Translations under genes and position numbers: made by a program
The notes under the pieces: model-generated
The model's database searches: none
What the model saw: the letters and a program-made list of their open reading frames with translations, nothing else
What the model was told of the DNA's origin: nothing
Source of the DNA: Kocuria flava
GTDB taxonomy: Bacteria; Actinomycetota; Actinomycetes; Actinomycetales; Micrococcaceae
Assembly (NCBI RefSeq): GCF_001482365.1
Contig: NZ_CP013254.1
Span: 806,001 to 870,000, forward strand
Direction: 5' to 3'
Length of the DNA stretch: 64,000 nt
In this document: positions 9,159 through 18,193 of the stretch, piece after piece
Position numbering within the stretch: the stretch's first letter is position 1
Layout: every line of letters starts with the position of its first letter

Positions 9159-9377
9159 ATGACGAGGACGTCCCCGTGGTTCGTGCTGGCCGCGGTTCTC
9201 GCGGCCTTGTTCCACCTGGTGGTCGGGTTCTACTACCTGGCCAGCGGCTTGATGGCGCCGCTGTGGGCCGTGGTGCTTCTGGCCGTCTGGTGGGTGCTGC
9301 TGGTCCCGGTCGCGGCCGCCGCCACGTGGTTCGGCGTCATGGCCTTCGGCAGTTCCGTGCTCGGCTGGAGACCCTGA
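9159..9377 (+). CDS. Small two-helix membrane protein
   Basis: A 72-residue protein, very hydrophobic, with two membrane segments (residues of about 8-30 and 34-60) separated by a short Gly/Met-Ala turn. It starts MTRTSPWFVLAAVLAA about 95 bases after the NERD gene, so they may share a transcript. No family recognised. The hydrophobicity pattern and clean start support a real gene rather than a chance frame. Confidence 0.6.
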   Translation: MTRTSPWFVLAAVLAALFHLVVGFYYLASGLMAPLWAVVLLAVWWVLLVPVAAAATWFGVMAFGSSVLGWRP

Positions 9378-9425
9378 GGCCGCCGTCGCGGTCCCCCCGG
9401 TTGCGAGCGACGCCCGTGAGGGACG

Positions 9426-9752
9426 TCAGGCGCCGGGCGGCCGGTAGGCGACCTGTCCGGCGCGGCGCAGGGCGTCCATGGTCTCCTCGACGCTCAGGAG
9501 CACCGTGGTCTCGAAGGAGCTCAGGGCCCCGCCGCCGGTGATGGCCAGGGCCACCGCGGCCATGGACGCGTTGTCGGGCGCCTCCCAGAGGGTGTACCCG
9601 TCGTGGGCCCCGAAGGCGTACCAGAAGCCGTGGAGCTGCCCGCCGACCGACTCGATGTACTGCCGCCCGGCCACGCGGCGGTCCTCCGGGCGGGCGATCA
9701 TCCGCGCCCACGTCTCGGGGGTGTAGCTGAACCTCGTCAGGTAGAGCGGCAT
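9426..9752 (-). CDS. GYD-domain protein
   Basis: A 108-residue protein beginning MPLYLTRFSYTPETWARMI, with GQLHGFWYAFGAHDGYTLWE in the middle; the GxxDGY motif is typical of GYD-domain proteins. These are small dimeric alpha/beta-barrel proteins of unknown function. The length matches the family (about 100 residues). The gene stands alone and converges with the small membrane protein gene at 9159. Confidence 0.8.
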   Translation of the reverse strand: MPLYLTRFSYTPETWARMIARPEDRRVAGRQYIESVGGQLHGFWYAFGAHDGYTLWEAPDNASMAAVALAITGGGALSSFETTVLLSVEETMDALRRAGQVAYRPPGA

Positions 9753-10031
9753 CGTCCCGTCCTTCCGTCCGGCGCGGCAGCGACGGCACCGCGCGCAGGG
9801 GGTGCCCCGACCGTAGGCCCGGGCCCGCGCGGCCCCAAGGGCGGAGGCCGCATCGACACCGGTCCGTGACTCCCGGCGGTTCCGTGTCGGGACCCGGGAC
9901 GACGACGGGCGGCCCGCCGCCGCGCCCGTCCGCCAGGAGCGGGCCGTCATGTGGTGTTCACGCAGGTCCGCCCGGGTGTCGCGGACCTAGACTGGGACTC
10001 CCGAAAGGCCTGATCCGAAGGAGTGTGCGTC

Positions 10032-10328
10032 ATGGCCTTCGTCCAGCTGATCGAGTTCAGCACCTCGAAGCCGGAAGAGGTGGAGAAGATCGTCGCGGAG
10101 TGGGAGAGCAGCTCCCAGGGGAACAGGACCGCCCGGCGGGTCCTGTCGACGAAAGACCTCGACAATCCGAACCGCTACACCCACATCGTCTTCTTCGACT
10201 CCTACGAGTCCGCCATGGAGAACTCCAACCTCCCGGAGACCCAGGAGTACGCGAAGAAGCTGATGACCCTCATGGACGGGGAACCCGTTTTCCGCAACCT
10301 CGAGGTCTTGGAGGAGCACGAGCTCTGA
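10032..10328 (+). CDS. Small dimeric alpha/beta-barrel (ABM-like) protein
   Basis: A 98-residue protein: MAFVQLIEFSTSKPEEVEKI, then TKDLDNPNRYTHIVFFDSYE. A strand, a helix, an IVFFDSYESA strand and a C-terminal helix match the antibiotic-biosynthesis-monooxygenase/dimeric-barrel superfamily. The ATG follows GAAGGAG, a good ribosome-binding site. Some members are cofactor-free oxygenases, but no catalytic residue can be identified here. A strong hairpin ends the gene. Confidence 0.7.
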   Translation: MAFVQLIEFSTSKPEEVEKIVAEWESSSQGNRTARRVLSTKDLDNPNRYTHIVFFDSYESAMENSNLPETQEYAKKLMTLMDGEPVFRNLEVLEEHEL

Positions 10329-10337
10329 GCCACGGAC

Positions 10338-10373
10338 GCAGGGCCCCGGTGCGCACGCGCACCGGGGCCCTGC
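10338..10373. terminator. Bidirectional terminator between convergent genes
   Basis: A perfect 16-base-arm inverted repeat (arm GCAGGGCCCCGGTGCG) with a 4-base loop lies between the stop codons at 10,328 (+) and 10,384 (-). It can serve both strands. Confidence 0.8.
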
Positions 10374-10383
10374 GCCCGTCGTC

Positions 10384-11340
10384 TCAGGCCGATGCGCCGC
10401 TGCGCTCCACCCGGTTGGTGAACTCGCCGCCGCCCGCCAGGGCCTCGAGGTTCTGACGCAGCAGCTCCCCGCCGCCGATGGGCCGCCCGCCGGCCATGTG
10501 CGGGGTGATGGTCAGGTTCGGCGCCGTCCACAGGGCGGCGTCCGCGGGCAGGGGCTCCCGGGAGGCGACGTCGATGGCCGCGCCGGCGATGGACCCGCTG
10601 GTCAGGGCGTCCACGAGGGCGTCCTCGTCGACGGTCGAGCCCCGGCCCACGTTGACGACGAAGGCGTGCGGGGGCAGGGCGTCGAGCCGCTCCTGGTTCA
10701 GCGCGCGTTCGGTGGCCGGGTCGTGGGGCAGGATCAGCACGAGCACGTCCGTCTCCGGCAGCTGCTCGGGCAGCTGCTCGGGGGTGACGACCGGGTAGCC
10801 GCCGCGCTCGCCGGCGCTGCGGGCCACCCCGGTGACCGTGCTGCCCAGCGCGGTGCACAGCCCGGCCAGGTGCTGCCCGATGGCGCCGAAGCCCCAGATG
10901 AGCACGCGCGCGTCCAGCAGGGTGGTGAGCCGGCCCTCGGGGTGCAGCGGCTGCAGCCCGCCCAGCTCCGGGTCCCACAGGTGCTCCTCCTGGGAGCGCG
11001 CCGCGGCCGGCAGCTGCCGGACCAGGTGGAGCATCAGCGCGAGCGCGTGCTCGGCCACGGTCAGGGTGTGCAGGCCGATGCCGGCGCAGAGCACCGCCTC
11101 CTGGCGGAACCCGGCCTTCAGCACGGCGTCAGGCCCGGCCGCCAGCGCCTGGACGAGCTCCACCCGGGTCAGGCGGCGGGCGGTCTCCTGCAGGACGTCG
11201 AGCGGGGTGCCCCAGTCGACGAGGACCTGCGCGTCGGCGTGCTCCTGCGGCACGGGCGCCTGGGCGTCGTAGCGGACCACCTCGTGGCCGGGCAGGTCCG
11301 CGGCGGCGATGTCGGCGGTGTCGGGGATCAGGATCTTCAT
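10384..11340 (-). CDS. D-isomer-specific 2-hydroxyacid dehydrogenase
   Basis: A 318-residue NAD(P)-dependent oxidoreductase. The Rossmann motif is VLIWGFGAIGQHLAGL. Substrate/catalytic motifs are LVLILPHDPATERALN, FVVNVGRGSTVDEDAL (the conserved Arg) and NLTITPHMAGG with the catalytic His. The family reduces 2-keto acids or oxidises D-2-hydroxyacids in the cytoplasm; the exact substrate is open. Length is normal. The start is the ATG at 11,340 (MKILIPDTADI). It lies about 100 bases downstream of the response regulator, on the same strand, so co-transcription is possible. Confidence 0.88.
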   Translation of the reverse strand: MKILIPDTADIAAADLPGHEVVRYDAQAPVPQEHADAQVLVDWGTPLDVLQETARRLTRVELVQALAAGPDAVLKAGFRQEAVLCAGIGLHTLTVAEHALALMLHLVRQLPAAARSQEEHLWDPELGGLQPLHPEGRLTTLLDARVLIWGFGAIGQHLAGLCTALGSTVTGVARSAGERGGYPVVTPEQLPEQLPETDVLVLILPHDPATERALNQERLDALPPHAFVVNVGRGSTVDEDALVDALTSGSIAGAAIDVASREPLPADAALWTAPNLTITPHMAGGRPIGGGELLRQNLEALAGGGEFTNRVERSGASA

Positions 11341-11441
11341 CGGGTCGGGCTCTCCTGCTCGGGTCGGCGGGCTGGGCGGTCCGGCGGGACGCGCAGCGGT
11401 GGTGGGACCCACCGTACGAGGCGGGGCCTGCGGCCGTCGCG

Positions 11442-12101
11442 TCACGAGCCGGGTGTGATCAGCCCGGTCTCGTAGGCGAGGACCACCAGCTGCGACCGGT
11501 CCCGGACGTCGAGCTTGGTCAGCAGCCGGGAGACGTAGGTGCGCGCGGTGGCGGGGGAGAGGAACAGCGCCCGGGCGATCTCGTCGTTGCTCAGCCCCCG
11601 CCCGACCTGTTCGAGCACCTCGCGCTCGCGGTCGCTCAGGGCCCGCAGCGGGGCGTCGTCGAGCGGGGTCCCCGAGCGGGAGGCCACGGCCGAGAGCACG
11701 GTGCGGGTCACCGACGGCGAGAGCAGGGAATCCCCTGCGGCGACCACGCGGACGGCCCGGCGCAGGTCGGCAGGAGAGACGTCCTTGAGCAGGTAGCCGG
11801 CGGCACCGGCGCGGATGGCCTCGAACACGTGCTCGTCCTCGTCGAAGGTGGTCAGGACGAGCACCCGGACGTCGCGCAGCGCCGGGTCGGCCACGATCCT
11901 GCGGGTGGCCTCGAGGCCGTCCAGCTCGGGCATGCGGATGTCCATCAGCACCACGTCCGGGTGCAGCTCGCGCACCCGGGCCAGCGCGGCCCGCCCGGTG
12001 GCGGCCTCCCCGACCACGGCGATGTCCCCGTCCCGCTCGGCCAGGGCCCGCAGCCCCGTGCGCACCAGTTCCTGGTCGTCGACGACGACGACGGCGATCA
12101 C
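11442..12101 (-). CDS. LuxR/NarL-type response regulator
   Basis: A 219-residue response regulator. The receiver domain (1-120) has the acidic pair VVDDQE, the phospho-acceptor Asp in DVVLMDIRMPELDG, and GAAGYLLKDVSP with the conserved Lys. The C-terminal HTH (150-215) has LSDREREVLEQVGRGLSNDE and TARTYVSRLLTKL. It should bind DNA after phosphorylation by the kinase encoded immediately upstream. The GTG start at 12,101 overlaps the kinase stop by 4 bases. Targets unknown; the two divergent membrane-protein genes at 13,463 are possible targets. Confidence 0.92.
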   Translation of the reverse strand: MIAVVVVDDQELVRTGLRALAERDGDIAVVGEAATGRAALARVRELHPDVVLMDIRMPELDGLEATRRIVADPALRDVRVLVLTTFDEDEHVFEAIRAGAAGYLLKDVSPADLRRAVRVVAAGDSLLSPSVTRTVLSAVASRSGTPLDDAPLRALSDREREVLEQVGRGLSNDEIARALFLSPATARTYVSRLLTKLDVRDRSQLVVLAYETGLITPGS

Positions 12102-13309
12102 GGTCCCAGCCTCGCCGGCAGCGTGGCGCGGACCTCGAAGCCGCTGCCGTCCCGGGGACCGGCGGTGAGGGTGCCGCCCAGCAGGCCCACGCGCTCGGCC
12201 ATCCCTGCCAGGCCTCGCCCGTCCCTCCCGGTGCCGGCCGCCCGGACGGGGGCGGTGCCCGGGGGCGTGCCGCGCCCGTCGTCCGTGATGCTCAGGTCCA
12301 GGGTCCCGTCCCGCAGCCGGGCCGCCACGACGGCGTGCCGGGCCCCGGAGTGCCGCAGGACATTGGTGAGGGACTCCTGGACGATCCGGTAGGCCGCCGC
12401 GTCGATGGTGGCGTCCAGCTCGGCCGGGTCGACGTCGATCCGCGCCGTCACCGCCACGTCGGTGTCCTCGGCGGTGGCCAGCAGCTGCGGGAGCCCGGCG
12501 AGCCCGATGCTGCTGCGCTCCGCCGGATCGGCGCCGGGGGTGCGCAGCAGCTTCACGGTGGTCCGCAGCTCCCGCAGGGTGGCGGAGGCCGCCGACCGGA
12601 TCTGCTCCAGCGCCCGCGCCACCGCGTCGTCGTCGCGCCCGAGGGCCTCGGCGGCCACGCTGCCGTGCACGGCGATCACCGACATCGTGTGCCCGACGGT
12701 GTCGTGCAGGTCCCGGGCGATCCCGGCTTTCTCGGCCTGCAGGCGGCGCTCGGCCTCCCGGCGCTCCTCGGCGGCGGTCAGCGCCCGCAGCCGCTCCTGC
12801 TGGACGCGCAGCTCCCGGCGCGAGCGCACGCTCACCCCGAGTGCCACGGCCGCCGCGACCAGGGCGATGTCCGTGAGCAGGTCGTAGCTGACCAGGTAGG
12901 AGACCGGCAGCCCCTCGTCCACGCGGAAGTAGGCCGCCACGGACACCAGCACCGCCCCGGCGGTGACGACCGACCGGGTGCGGTCGGCCTCGGCGGCCGA
13001 GAACAGGGCGGCCACGGCCGGCAGGGCGATGCCGATGGGCGGCAGCTGGAACACGTAGTAGACGAAGATGCCGAGCACCGTCAGCGCCAGCACCGTCCGG
13101 GGCGCGTGCCGCCGCGCCAGGAGCACGGCCCCGAAGCCGGCGGCGAAGAGGTAGGCCGGGGCGCCGGCGCGGCCGGTGCCCTCCAGGTCCGCGGCGGCGA
13201 CGACGGCCACGACGACGGCCATCGCGGCCGCGAGCACGCCGTCGACCAGCCGGGGGTCGACCTCCCCGGCCGGCCGGGGCGCGGTGCGGGTGGCCACGGT
13301 GCTGGGCAT
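12098..13309 (-). CDS. Sensor histidine kinase (HisKA_3 type)
   Basis: A 403-residue membrane kinase. The first about 170 residues hold five or six membrane segments with little outside, so it may sense membrane state. A helical linker leads to the phospho-acceptor box IARDLHDTVGHTMSVIAVH (HisKA_3, His after DL). The ATPase domain has an N-box YRIVQESLTNVLRHSG, the G1 box ITDDGRGT and GRGLAGMAERVGLLGG. It pairs with the response regulator at 11,442, with overlapping genes, and starts at the ATG at 13,309. The stimulus cannot be deduced. Confidence 0.92.
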   Translation of the reverse strand: MPSTVATRTAPRPAGEVDPRLVDGVLAAAMAVVVAVVAAADLEGTGRAGAPAYLFAAGFGAVLLARRHAPRTVLALTVLGIFVYYVFQLPPIGIALPAVAALFSAAEADRTRSVVTAGAVLVSVAAYFRVDEGLPVSYLVSYDLLTDIALVAAAVALGVSVRSRRELRVQQERLRALTAAEERREAERRLQAEKAGIARDLHDTVGHTMSVIAVHGSVAAEALGRDDDAVARALEQIRSAASATLRELRTTVKLLRTPGADPAERSSIGLAGLPQLLATAEDTDVAVTARIDVDPAELDATIDAAAYRIVQESLTNVLRHSGARHAVVAARLRDGTLDLSITDDGRGTPPGTAPVRAAGTGRDGRGLAGMAERVGLLGGTLTAGPRDGSGFEVRATLPARLGP

Positions 13310-13462
13310 GGTCCCAGCGTAGCCACGCCGCCCGCCCCCGCCCTCCGTCCCAGCGCGACAGTGCGGGTCGCCTGCAGGCGACCGGAACCGTCGGTCGGGG
13401 GCGACGCACGAGACGCTTCCGGCTCGATGTCCGCCGGGGCGGCGCTCCGTAACGTCGGTGCC

Positions 13463-13885
13463 ATGACGAACTCGGCTGACTCCTCTCCGACCACCCGTCC
13501 CGCCGTCAACTGGGTGCTGGTGCTGGGCCTGGGCGCGGTCGCGCTGGTCCGTCCTCTCGCCCGGATCACCGGGGCGGCCGAAGGCCTCGGGGCGCCCGCG
13601 GGGCCGCTGCTGCTCACGGGGCTGGTCACGCTGGTGTGGGTCGGCGTCGCAGGCCTCGGCCGTGTGCCCCGGCCCGTGCTGACCCTGGTGCTGGCCGGCC
13701 TCCTCTACGGGATCTGTGTCATCCCGCTGAGCGCGGTCCTCTCGACCGTGCTGACCGGCACGGTGCAGGGCCCGGTCGCCGTGCCGATCGCGGTCGTGCC
13801 CGTCCTGCTCACGAACGCCCTGTGGGGCCTCGTGGCGGGTCTGCTCGCCCTGGCCGTGCAGCACGTGCGCGGAGTCCGGCCATGA
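13463..13885 (+). CDS. Four-helix membrane protein of unknown function
   Basis: A 140-residue protein with about four hydrophobic segments: VNWVLVLGLGAVALV, LLLTGLVTLVWVGVAGLG, VLTLVLAGLLYGICVIPL and VPVLLTNALWGLVAGLLAL. No named family was recognised with certainty. It is divergent from the histidine kinase (153 bases between starts), and its ATGA overlap with the next gene indicates a two-gene operon possibly controlled by that two-component pair (inference). Confidence 0.75.
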   Translation: MTNSADSSPTTRPAVNWVLVLGLGAVALVRPLARITGAAEGLGAPAGPLLLTGLVTLVWVGVAGLGRVPRPVLTLVLAGLLYGICVIPLSAVLSTVLTGTVQGPVAVPIAVVPVLLTNALWGLVAGLLALAVQHVRGVRP

Positions 13886-14484
13886 TCCCGGCGACACCCG
13901 GCCCCGCCCGCTCCTCGGACAGGAGGCGCCCCGTGCGCGCCCTGACCCGACCGGCCCTGCCCGTCCTGACGGCCTACCTGTGGGTCACGATGACCTCGTT
14001 CGGCGCCGTCGTCCTGGAGACGGTCATGGTCTACCCCAACGTCTTCGCCGACCCGCCGGGCTCCCTGGAGCTCGGGATGGAGTTCTTCGCCCTCAGGGGT
14101 CCCTCCGACGTCTTCCCGCCCCTGGGCCTCGCCTCCTGGGTGCTGGGGGCGGCCTCCCTGGTGCTGTGCCGGCGGGTGCCCACGGTCCGCTGGTGGGTGC
14201 TGCTGAGCCTGATCATGTTCGTGGCGGAGGGGGTGGTCTCGATGCTGTACTTCTGGCCGCGCAACGAGGTCCTGTTCGTCGAGGGCACGGCCGTGCACTC
14301 CGCCGAGCACCTGAGGCAGGTCGCCGCCGAGTTCGAGACCTGGCACGCCCGCTCCCGGACGGTCCTCAACACCGTCGCGGCCGTGGCGGCCTTCACCGCC
14401 CTCGGCCGGGCGTATCGGCTCCACGTCCTCGCCACCGGCTCCGGCGCACGGCACGGCGCCGCGGCGGCGCGCCGTGGCCGCTGA
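13882..14484 (+). CDS. Four-helix membrane protein of unknown function
   Basis: A 200-residue protein with about four membrane segments, the first at LTAYLWVTMTSFGAVVLETV, later SWVLGAASLVLCRRV, VLLSLIMFVAEGVVSMLYF and a C-terminal one, with a conserved-looking helix HSAEHLRQVAAEFETWHARS before the last. This resembles small DUF1772-like or anthrone-oxygenase-like membrane proteins, but the match is not firm. The start overlaps the stop of the preceding gene (ATGA), so the two are translationally coupled. Confidence 0.75.
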   Translation: MIPATPGPARSSDRRRPVRALTRPALPVLTAYLWVTMTSFGAVVLETVMVYPNVFADPPGSLELGMEFFALRGPSDVFPPLGLASWVLGAASLVLCRRVPTVRWWVLLSLIMFVAEGVVSMLYFWPRNEVLFVEGTAVHSAEHLRQVAAEFETWHARSRTVLNTVAAVAAFTALGRAYRLHVLATGSGARHGAAAARRGR

Positions 14485-14523
14485 ATCCCCGCCGGGGCCC
14501 GCGACACCGGGTTGCGGCACGGA

Positions 14524-14557
14524 GAGGGCCCCGGCGCGGACGTGCACCGGGGCCCTC
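14524..14557. terminator. Hairpin between convergent genes
   Basis: Inverted repeat with arm GAGGGCCCCGG and its complement, loop of about 12 bases, lying between the stops at 14,484 (+) and 14,575 (-). Confidence 0.7.
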
Positions 14558-14574
14558 CGCTCGGCGGATCGGGG

Positions 14575-16190
14575 TCAGACCAGGCTGAAGCCCTCGTACT
14601 GCTTGGCCGCGACCTCGTCGCACTTGGCCCGGTAGGCCCCGACCCCGCCCACGTAGGGCATGAACACCCGCGGCTTGCCGGGCACGTTCGCGCCCAGGTA
14701 CCAGGAGTTGGCCTGCGGGAACAGGGTCGTGTCCGCGGCGTCGTTGACGTGCTGCACCCACGCGTCCTCCGCCTCGGGGGAGGCCTCGGAACGGGTGAGG
14801 CCCTGGTCCTCGAGGTAGCGGATGTGGTCGGTGATCCAGTCGACGTGCTGCTCGATCGAGGTGACCATGTTGCTGAGCACCGACGGGCTGCCGGGGCCGG
14901 TGACCAGGAACAGGTTCGGGAACCCGGCGGTGGCCAGCCCGAGGTAGGTCCGCGGGCCGGCGGCCCACTTCTCGGCCAGGGCGAGGCCCTCGGTGCCCCG
15001 GATGTCGATCCGGTTCAGGGCCCCGGTCATGGCGTCGAAGCCGGTGGCGAAGACGATCGCGTCGACCTCGTACTCCCGCTCCGTGGTGGCCGGGCCCCGC
15101 TCGGTGAGCCGGGTGATCGGCGCGGAGCGGACGTCGACCAGGGAGACGTTCTCCCGGTTGAACGTCGCGTAGTAGTCGGTGTCCACGCAGATCCGCTTGG
15201 TGCCCACGGGGTGGTCCCAGGGCTTGAGCAGCTCCGCGACCTGCGGGTCCTCGACGATCTCGTCGATGCGCTCGCGGATGTACTGGGCCACGACGTCGTT
15301 GGCCTCCTTGTTGATCGCGAGGTCCGAGAAGCACTGCCCGAGGCGGAACCCGCCCAGCGTCCAGTGCTCCTCCATGACCTTGCGCTGCTCCGCCGGGTCG
15401 GTCTCCAGGGCCGAGGCGGTGCTGGGCGGGAACGGCAGCCCGGTGGGGGTCTGCCGGGCGATCTCCCGGATCCGCGGGTACTCGGCCTTGATCTTCGCCC
15501 ACTCCTGCGGGTCCAGCGGCTGGTTGCGCGCCGGGACGCTGAAGTTCGGGGTGCGCTGGAAGACCGTGAGGTGCTCGGCCTGCTTCGCGATCTCGGGGAT
15601 CGACTGGATGCCGGAGGAGCCGGTGCCGATCAAGGCCACGCGCTTGCCGGTGAAGTCCACGCCCTCGTGCGGCCAGGAACCGGTGTGGTACACCTCCCCG
15701 GTGTAGTCGGCCAGGTCCTCGAAGTCCGGGACGCGCCCGGCCGAGAGGCACCCGGTGGCCATGATGCAGTACCGGGCGCTGACGGTCTCCTCGGTGCCGT
15801 CGACGGTCGAGCGGGTGGTCACGCGGCCCACCGTGCGGCCGCGTCGTCGTAGACCGCGGAGACCACCTCGGTGTCCAGCGCGATGTGGGGGCGCAGGTCG
15901 AAGCGGTCGGCCACGTGGTTGAGGTAGCGCAGGATCTCGGGCTGGGTGGGGTAGCGCTCGGTCCACTCCCACTCCTGCTCCAGCTCCGGGGAGAAGGAGT
16001 AGGAGTAGTAGGGGCTCTCCACGTCGCACCGGGCCCCGGGGTAGCGGTTCCAGTACCACGTGCCGCCCACGCCGTCGCCCTTCTCGATCACGGCCACGGA
16101 CATCCCCGCCCCGCGCAGGCGGTGGAGGAGGTAGAGGCCGGAGAACCCGGCGCCGACGACGACGACGTCCAGCGCGCGCACGGTGCTCAT
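14575..16190 (-). pseudogene. Flavin monooxygenase (Baeyer-Villiger type), frameshifted
   Basis: The N-terminal part is in one frame: MSTVRALDVVVVGAGFSGLY (FAD GxGxxG), GGTWYWNRYPGARCDVESPY. It stops at about 15,828. The rest continues in another frame: TVDGTEETVSARYCIMATGC, YTGEVYHTGSWPHEG (close to the BVMO fingerprint FxGxxxHxxxWP), a second GxGxxG in ALIGTGSSGIQSIPEI, and a normal C-terminus. Joining the frames gives about 538 residues, a normal length. The shift lies at about 15,825-15,840 in a GC-rich stretch (one extra base or two missing), so either a real mutation or an assembly error. An intact enzyme would insert oxygen next to a ketone using NADPH and FAD. The ATG overlaps the esterase stop. 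Confidence 0.85.
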
Positions 16191-17080
16191 CGCTCGCCCG
16201 CCTCCTCCAGCTCGGCCCGGACGTCCGTGGCGATCGACTCCACCACGAAGTCCATGACCTCCGCGCTGGCCGGCAGCACGTTGACCATCGAGAAGAAGCC
16301 GTGCAACTGGCCCTCCCACCGGCGGTGGTGGACCTCGACCCCCGCCTCCTCGAGCTTCGCGGCGTAGGCCTCGCCCTCGTCGCGCAGGACGTCGTGGGCG
16401 GCGGTGATGACCAGCGCCGGCGGCAGCCCGGAGAGGTCCTCGGCGTGGAACGGCGCGGCGTCCGGGTGCGTGCGCTGCTCGGCGTCGGGGACGTACTGGT
16501 CCCAGAACCAGGACATGAACTCGGTGGTCAGCAGCGTCTGGTTCTCCTCCTCGCCGTAGGACGGGCGGGTGAAGTCGGCGTCGGTGACCGGGTAGATCAG
16601 CACCTGCTTCGCGATCGCCGGCCCGCCGTTCTCCCGCGCCCGCAGGGCCATGACGGCCGAGAGGTTCCCGCCGGCGCTGTCCCCGCCCACGTAGAGCGGG
16701 GCCTGCGCCCCGGCGAGCTCCGCCAGGTGCTCGCCCGCCCAGGTCAGGGCGGTCCAGGAGTCCTCCACCGCGGTGGGGAAGGGGTGCTCCGGGGCCTTGC
16801 GGTAGTCCACGAGGACGACGGCGCAGCCCGACTTCTCGGCCAGCTGCCGGCCCAGGGTGTCGTAGCCGTCGATGTCCTGCAGCACCCAGCCGCCGCCGTG
16901 GAGGTAGACGAACACGCCGGTCGGCGACTCCCGCGGCACGTGCACCCGGATGCGGAAGCTGCCTCCGTCGGAGGCGTCCAGGACGTGGTCCTCGGTGCGG
17001 TGCATCTCGGGGCCGGTGCCGAACATCTCGTTCATGGCGGCGGCGGTGGCGCGGGCCTCGGCGGGGCTCATCTGCCACAT
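16187..17080 (-). CDS. HSL-type alpha/beta-hydrolase (esterase)
   Basis: A 297-residue cytoplasmic esterase of the hormone-sensitive-lipase family. The oxyanion motif is VYLHGGGWVLQD, the nucleophile elbow VGGDSAGGNLS, followed by an acidic segment near PPALVITAAHDVLRDEGE and the catalytic His in WEGQLHGFFSM. It overlaps the flavin monooxygenase gene by 4 bases. A Baeyer-Villiger enzyme makes an ester from a ketone, and an esterase cleaves it, so the two probably form one catabolic step pair (inference). A start upstream of the ATG at 17,080 is possible but would run into the divergent GntR gene. Confidence 0.88.
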   Translation of the reverse strand: MWQMSPAEARATAAAMNEMFGTGPEMHRTEDHVLDASDGGSFRIRVHVPRESPTGVFVYLHGGGWVLQDIDGYDTLGRQLAEKSGCAVVLVDYRKAPEHPFPTAVEDSWTALTWAGEHLAELAGAQAPLYVGGDSAGGNLSAVMALRARENGGPAIAKQVLIYPVTDADFTRPSYGEEENQTLLTTEFMSWFWDQYVPDAEQRTHPDAAPFHAEDLSGLPPALVITAAHDVLRDEGEAYAAKLEEAGVEVHHRRWEGQLHGFFSMVNVLPASAEVMDFVVESIATDVRAELEEAGER

Positions 17081-17140
17081 GGGCTTGGCGTCGGGCCCGG
17101 CGGCGACGTCCGGACCGGCCGACGGAGGGACACGAGGACT

Positions 17141-17818
17141 GTGGCGTTCGAGATGCCGGCCACCCGGCGCGAGGCGGTCGCGCAGCACCTGCGGGAGGAG
17201 ATCCTCTCCGGCGCCCTGCCCCCCGGCGCCCCCATCCGCGACGCCGAGATCGCCGCCCGCCTCGACGTGAGCATCACCCCGGTGCGCGAGGCCATCACCG
17301 AGCTCATCGGCGAGGGGCTCGTGGTCAGCACCGCCAACAAGCGCCGCCACGTCGCCGTGCTCACCCAGCGTCAGGCCATCGAGCTCATGGACGTGCTCGG
17401 GGTCGTCACCGTGGCCGCGCTCGAGCGCGCCGTGCCCGCCCTCGACGACGGACGCCTCGATGCGCTCGCCGGCGCCGTCACCCGCTTCACCGAGGAGGTG
17501 GGGCAGCATCATTTCGAGGCCTCCCGCGCCGGCCTGATCGACGCCGTGCGCGTGCTGCTGGCCACCGCCGACAACGACGAGCTGACGGCGATGGCCGAGC
17601 ACGTGATGCTGCGCTCGCTGCGGCGGATCTCGCTCTACCCCTCCGGCCACCTCGTGCCGCTGTGGGCCGAGGGCTGGCAGGAGACCCTGCGGCTGCTGCG
17701 CGCGGGCGCCGGCCCGGAGGCGGTGGCCCGGCTGAAGGCGTTCTTCACGGAGCTCACCACCCGGATGCGGGCGGACCGCCCGCTCGACGCGACGGTCGGG
17801 CCGGCCGCGCAGGGCTGA
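17141..17818 (+). CDS. GntR-family (FadR-like) transcription regulator
   Basis: A 225-residue regulator. The N-terminal winged HTH shows VAQHLREEILSGALPPGAPI and ARLDVSITPVREAITELIGE, the GntR signature. The C-terminal helical part (residues of about 85-215) resembles FCD-type ligand-binding domains. It is divergent from the esterase/monooxygenase operon with about 60 bases between starts, so it probably controls that operon in response to a pathway intermediate (inference). The start used is the GTG at 17,141 behind GGAGGG; the ATG at 17,153 is an alternative. Confidence 0.88.
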   Translation: MAFEMPATRREAVAQHLREEILSGALPPGAPIRDAEIAARLDVSITPVREAITELIGEGLVVSTANKRRHVAVLTQRQAIELMDVLGVVTVAALERAVPALDDGRLDALAGAVTRFTEEVGQHHFEASRAGLIDAVRVLLATADNDELTAMAEHVMLRSLRRISLYPSGHLVPLWAEGWQETLRLLRAGAGPEAVARLKAFFTELTTRMRADRPLDATVGPAAQG

Positions 17819-17875
17819 GCGCGCACCGGGTGCCGGTGCCCGGGGTCCTCGGCGCGGCCGTTGGTCTCGGCGGTC

Positions 17876-18073
17876 TCAGGGCGTGCAGGTTCCGCCGCGC
17901 GGGGCGCCCTCGCCCAGGGCCACCAGGCTGCGGCGCAGCGTGTGCCACCAGCCGTCCCAGCCGAGCTCGTGCCACGGCACCCGGTCCTCGGCCGGGATCG
18001 CCAGGCGCCCGATCGCCGTGTACACCGCCAGGATGCCCGTGGCGGCCAGCAGGAGGAACAGATCCGTCGTCAT
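17876..18073 (-). CDS. Small single-helix membrane protein
   Basis: A 65-residue protein: MTTDLFLLLAATGILAVYTA forms one membrane helix, followed by a Trp-rich amphipathic segment (VPWHELGWDGWWHTLRRSL). The ATG has AAGGAGC upstream, an excellent ribosome-binding site, which supports it as real despite the size. No family recognised. Confidence 0.6.
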   Translation of the reverse strand: MTTDLFLLLAATGILAVYTAIGRLAIPAEDRVPWHELGWDGWWHTLRRSLVALGEGAPRGGTCTP

Positions 18074-18158
18074 GGGTGGCTCCTTGCCCGTGGGGGCCGG
18101 TCCGATCCGGCGCCCGCTCGTGCTGACCAGCCTGCTCGTCCGGCTCCGGCCGCACGAG

Positions 18159-18193
18159 TGGCAGAAATGCCGCCTTCCGATCAATTTCTGCCA
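18159..18193. repeat. Inverted repeat TGGCAGAAAT ... ATTTCTGCCA
   Basis: Ten-base perfect arms separated by 15 bases, in an AT-richer patch between the end of the AraC-type regulator (18,298) and the start of the small membrane protein (18,073). It could be an operator or promoter-proximal site for the small gene, or a terminator of the regulator gene. The sequence alone does not decide. Confidence 0.45.
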
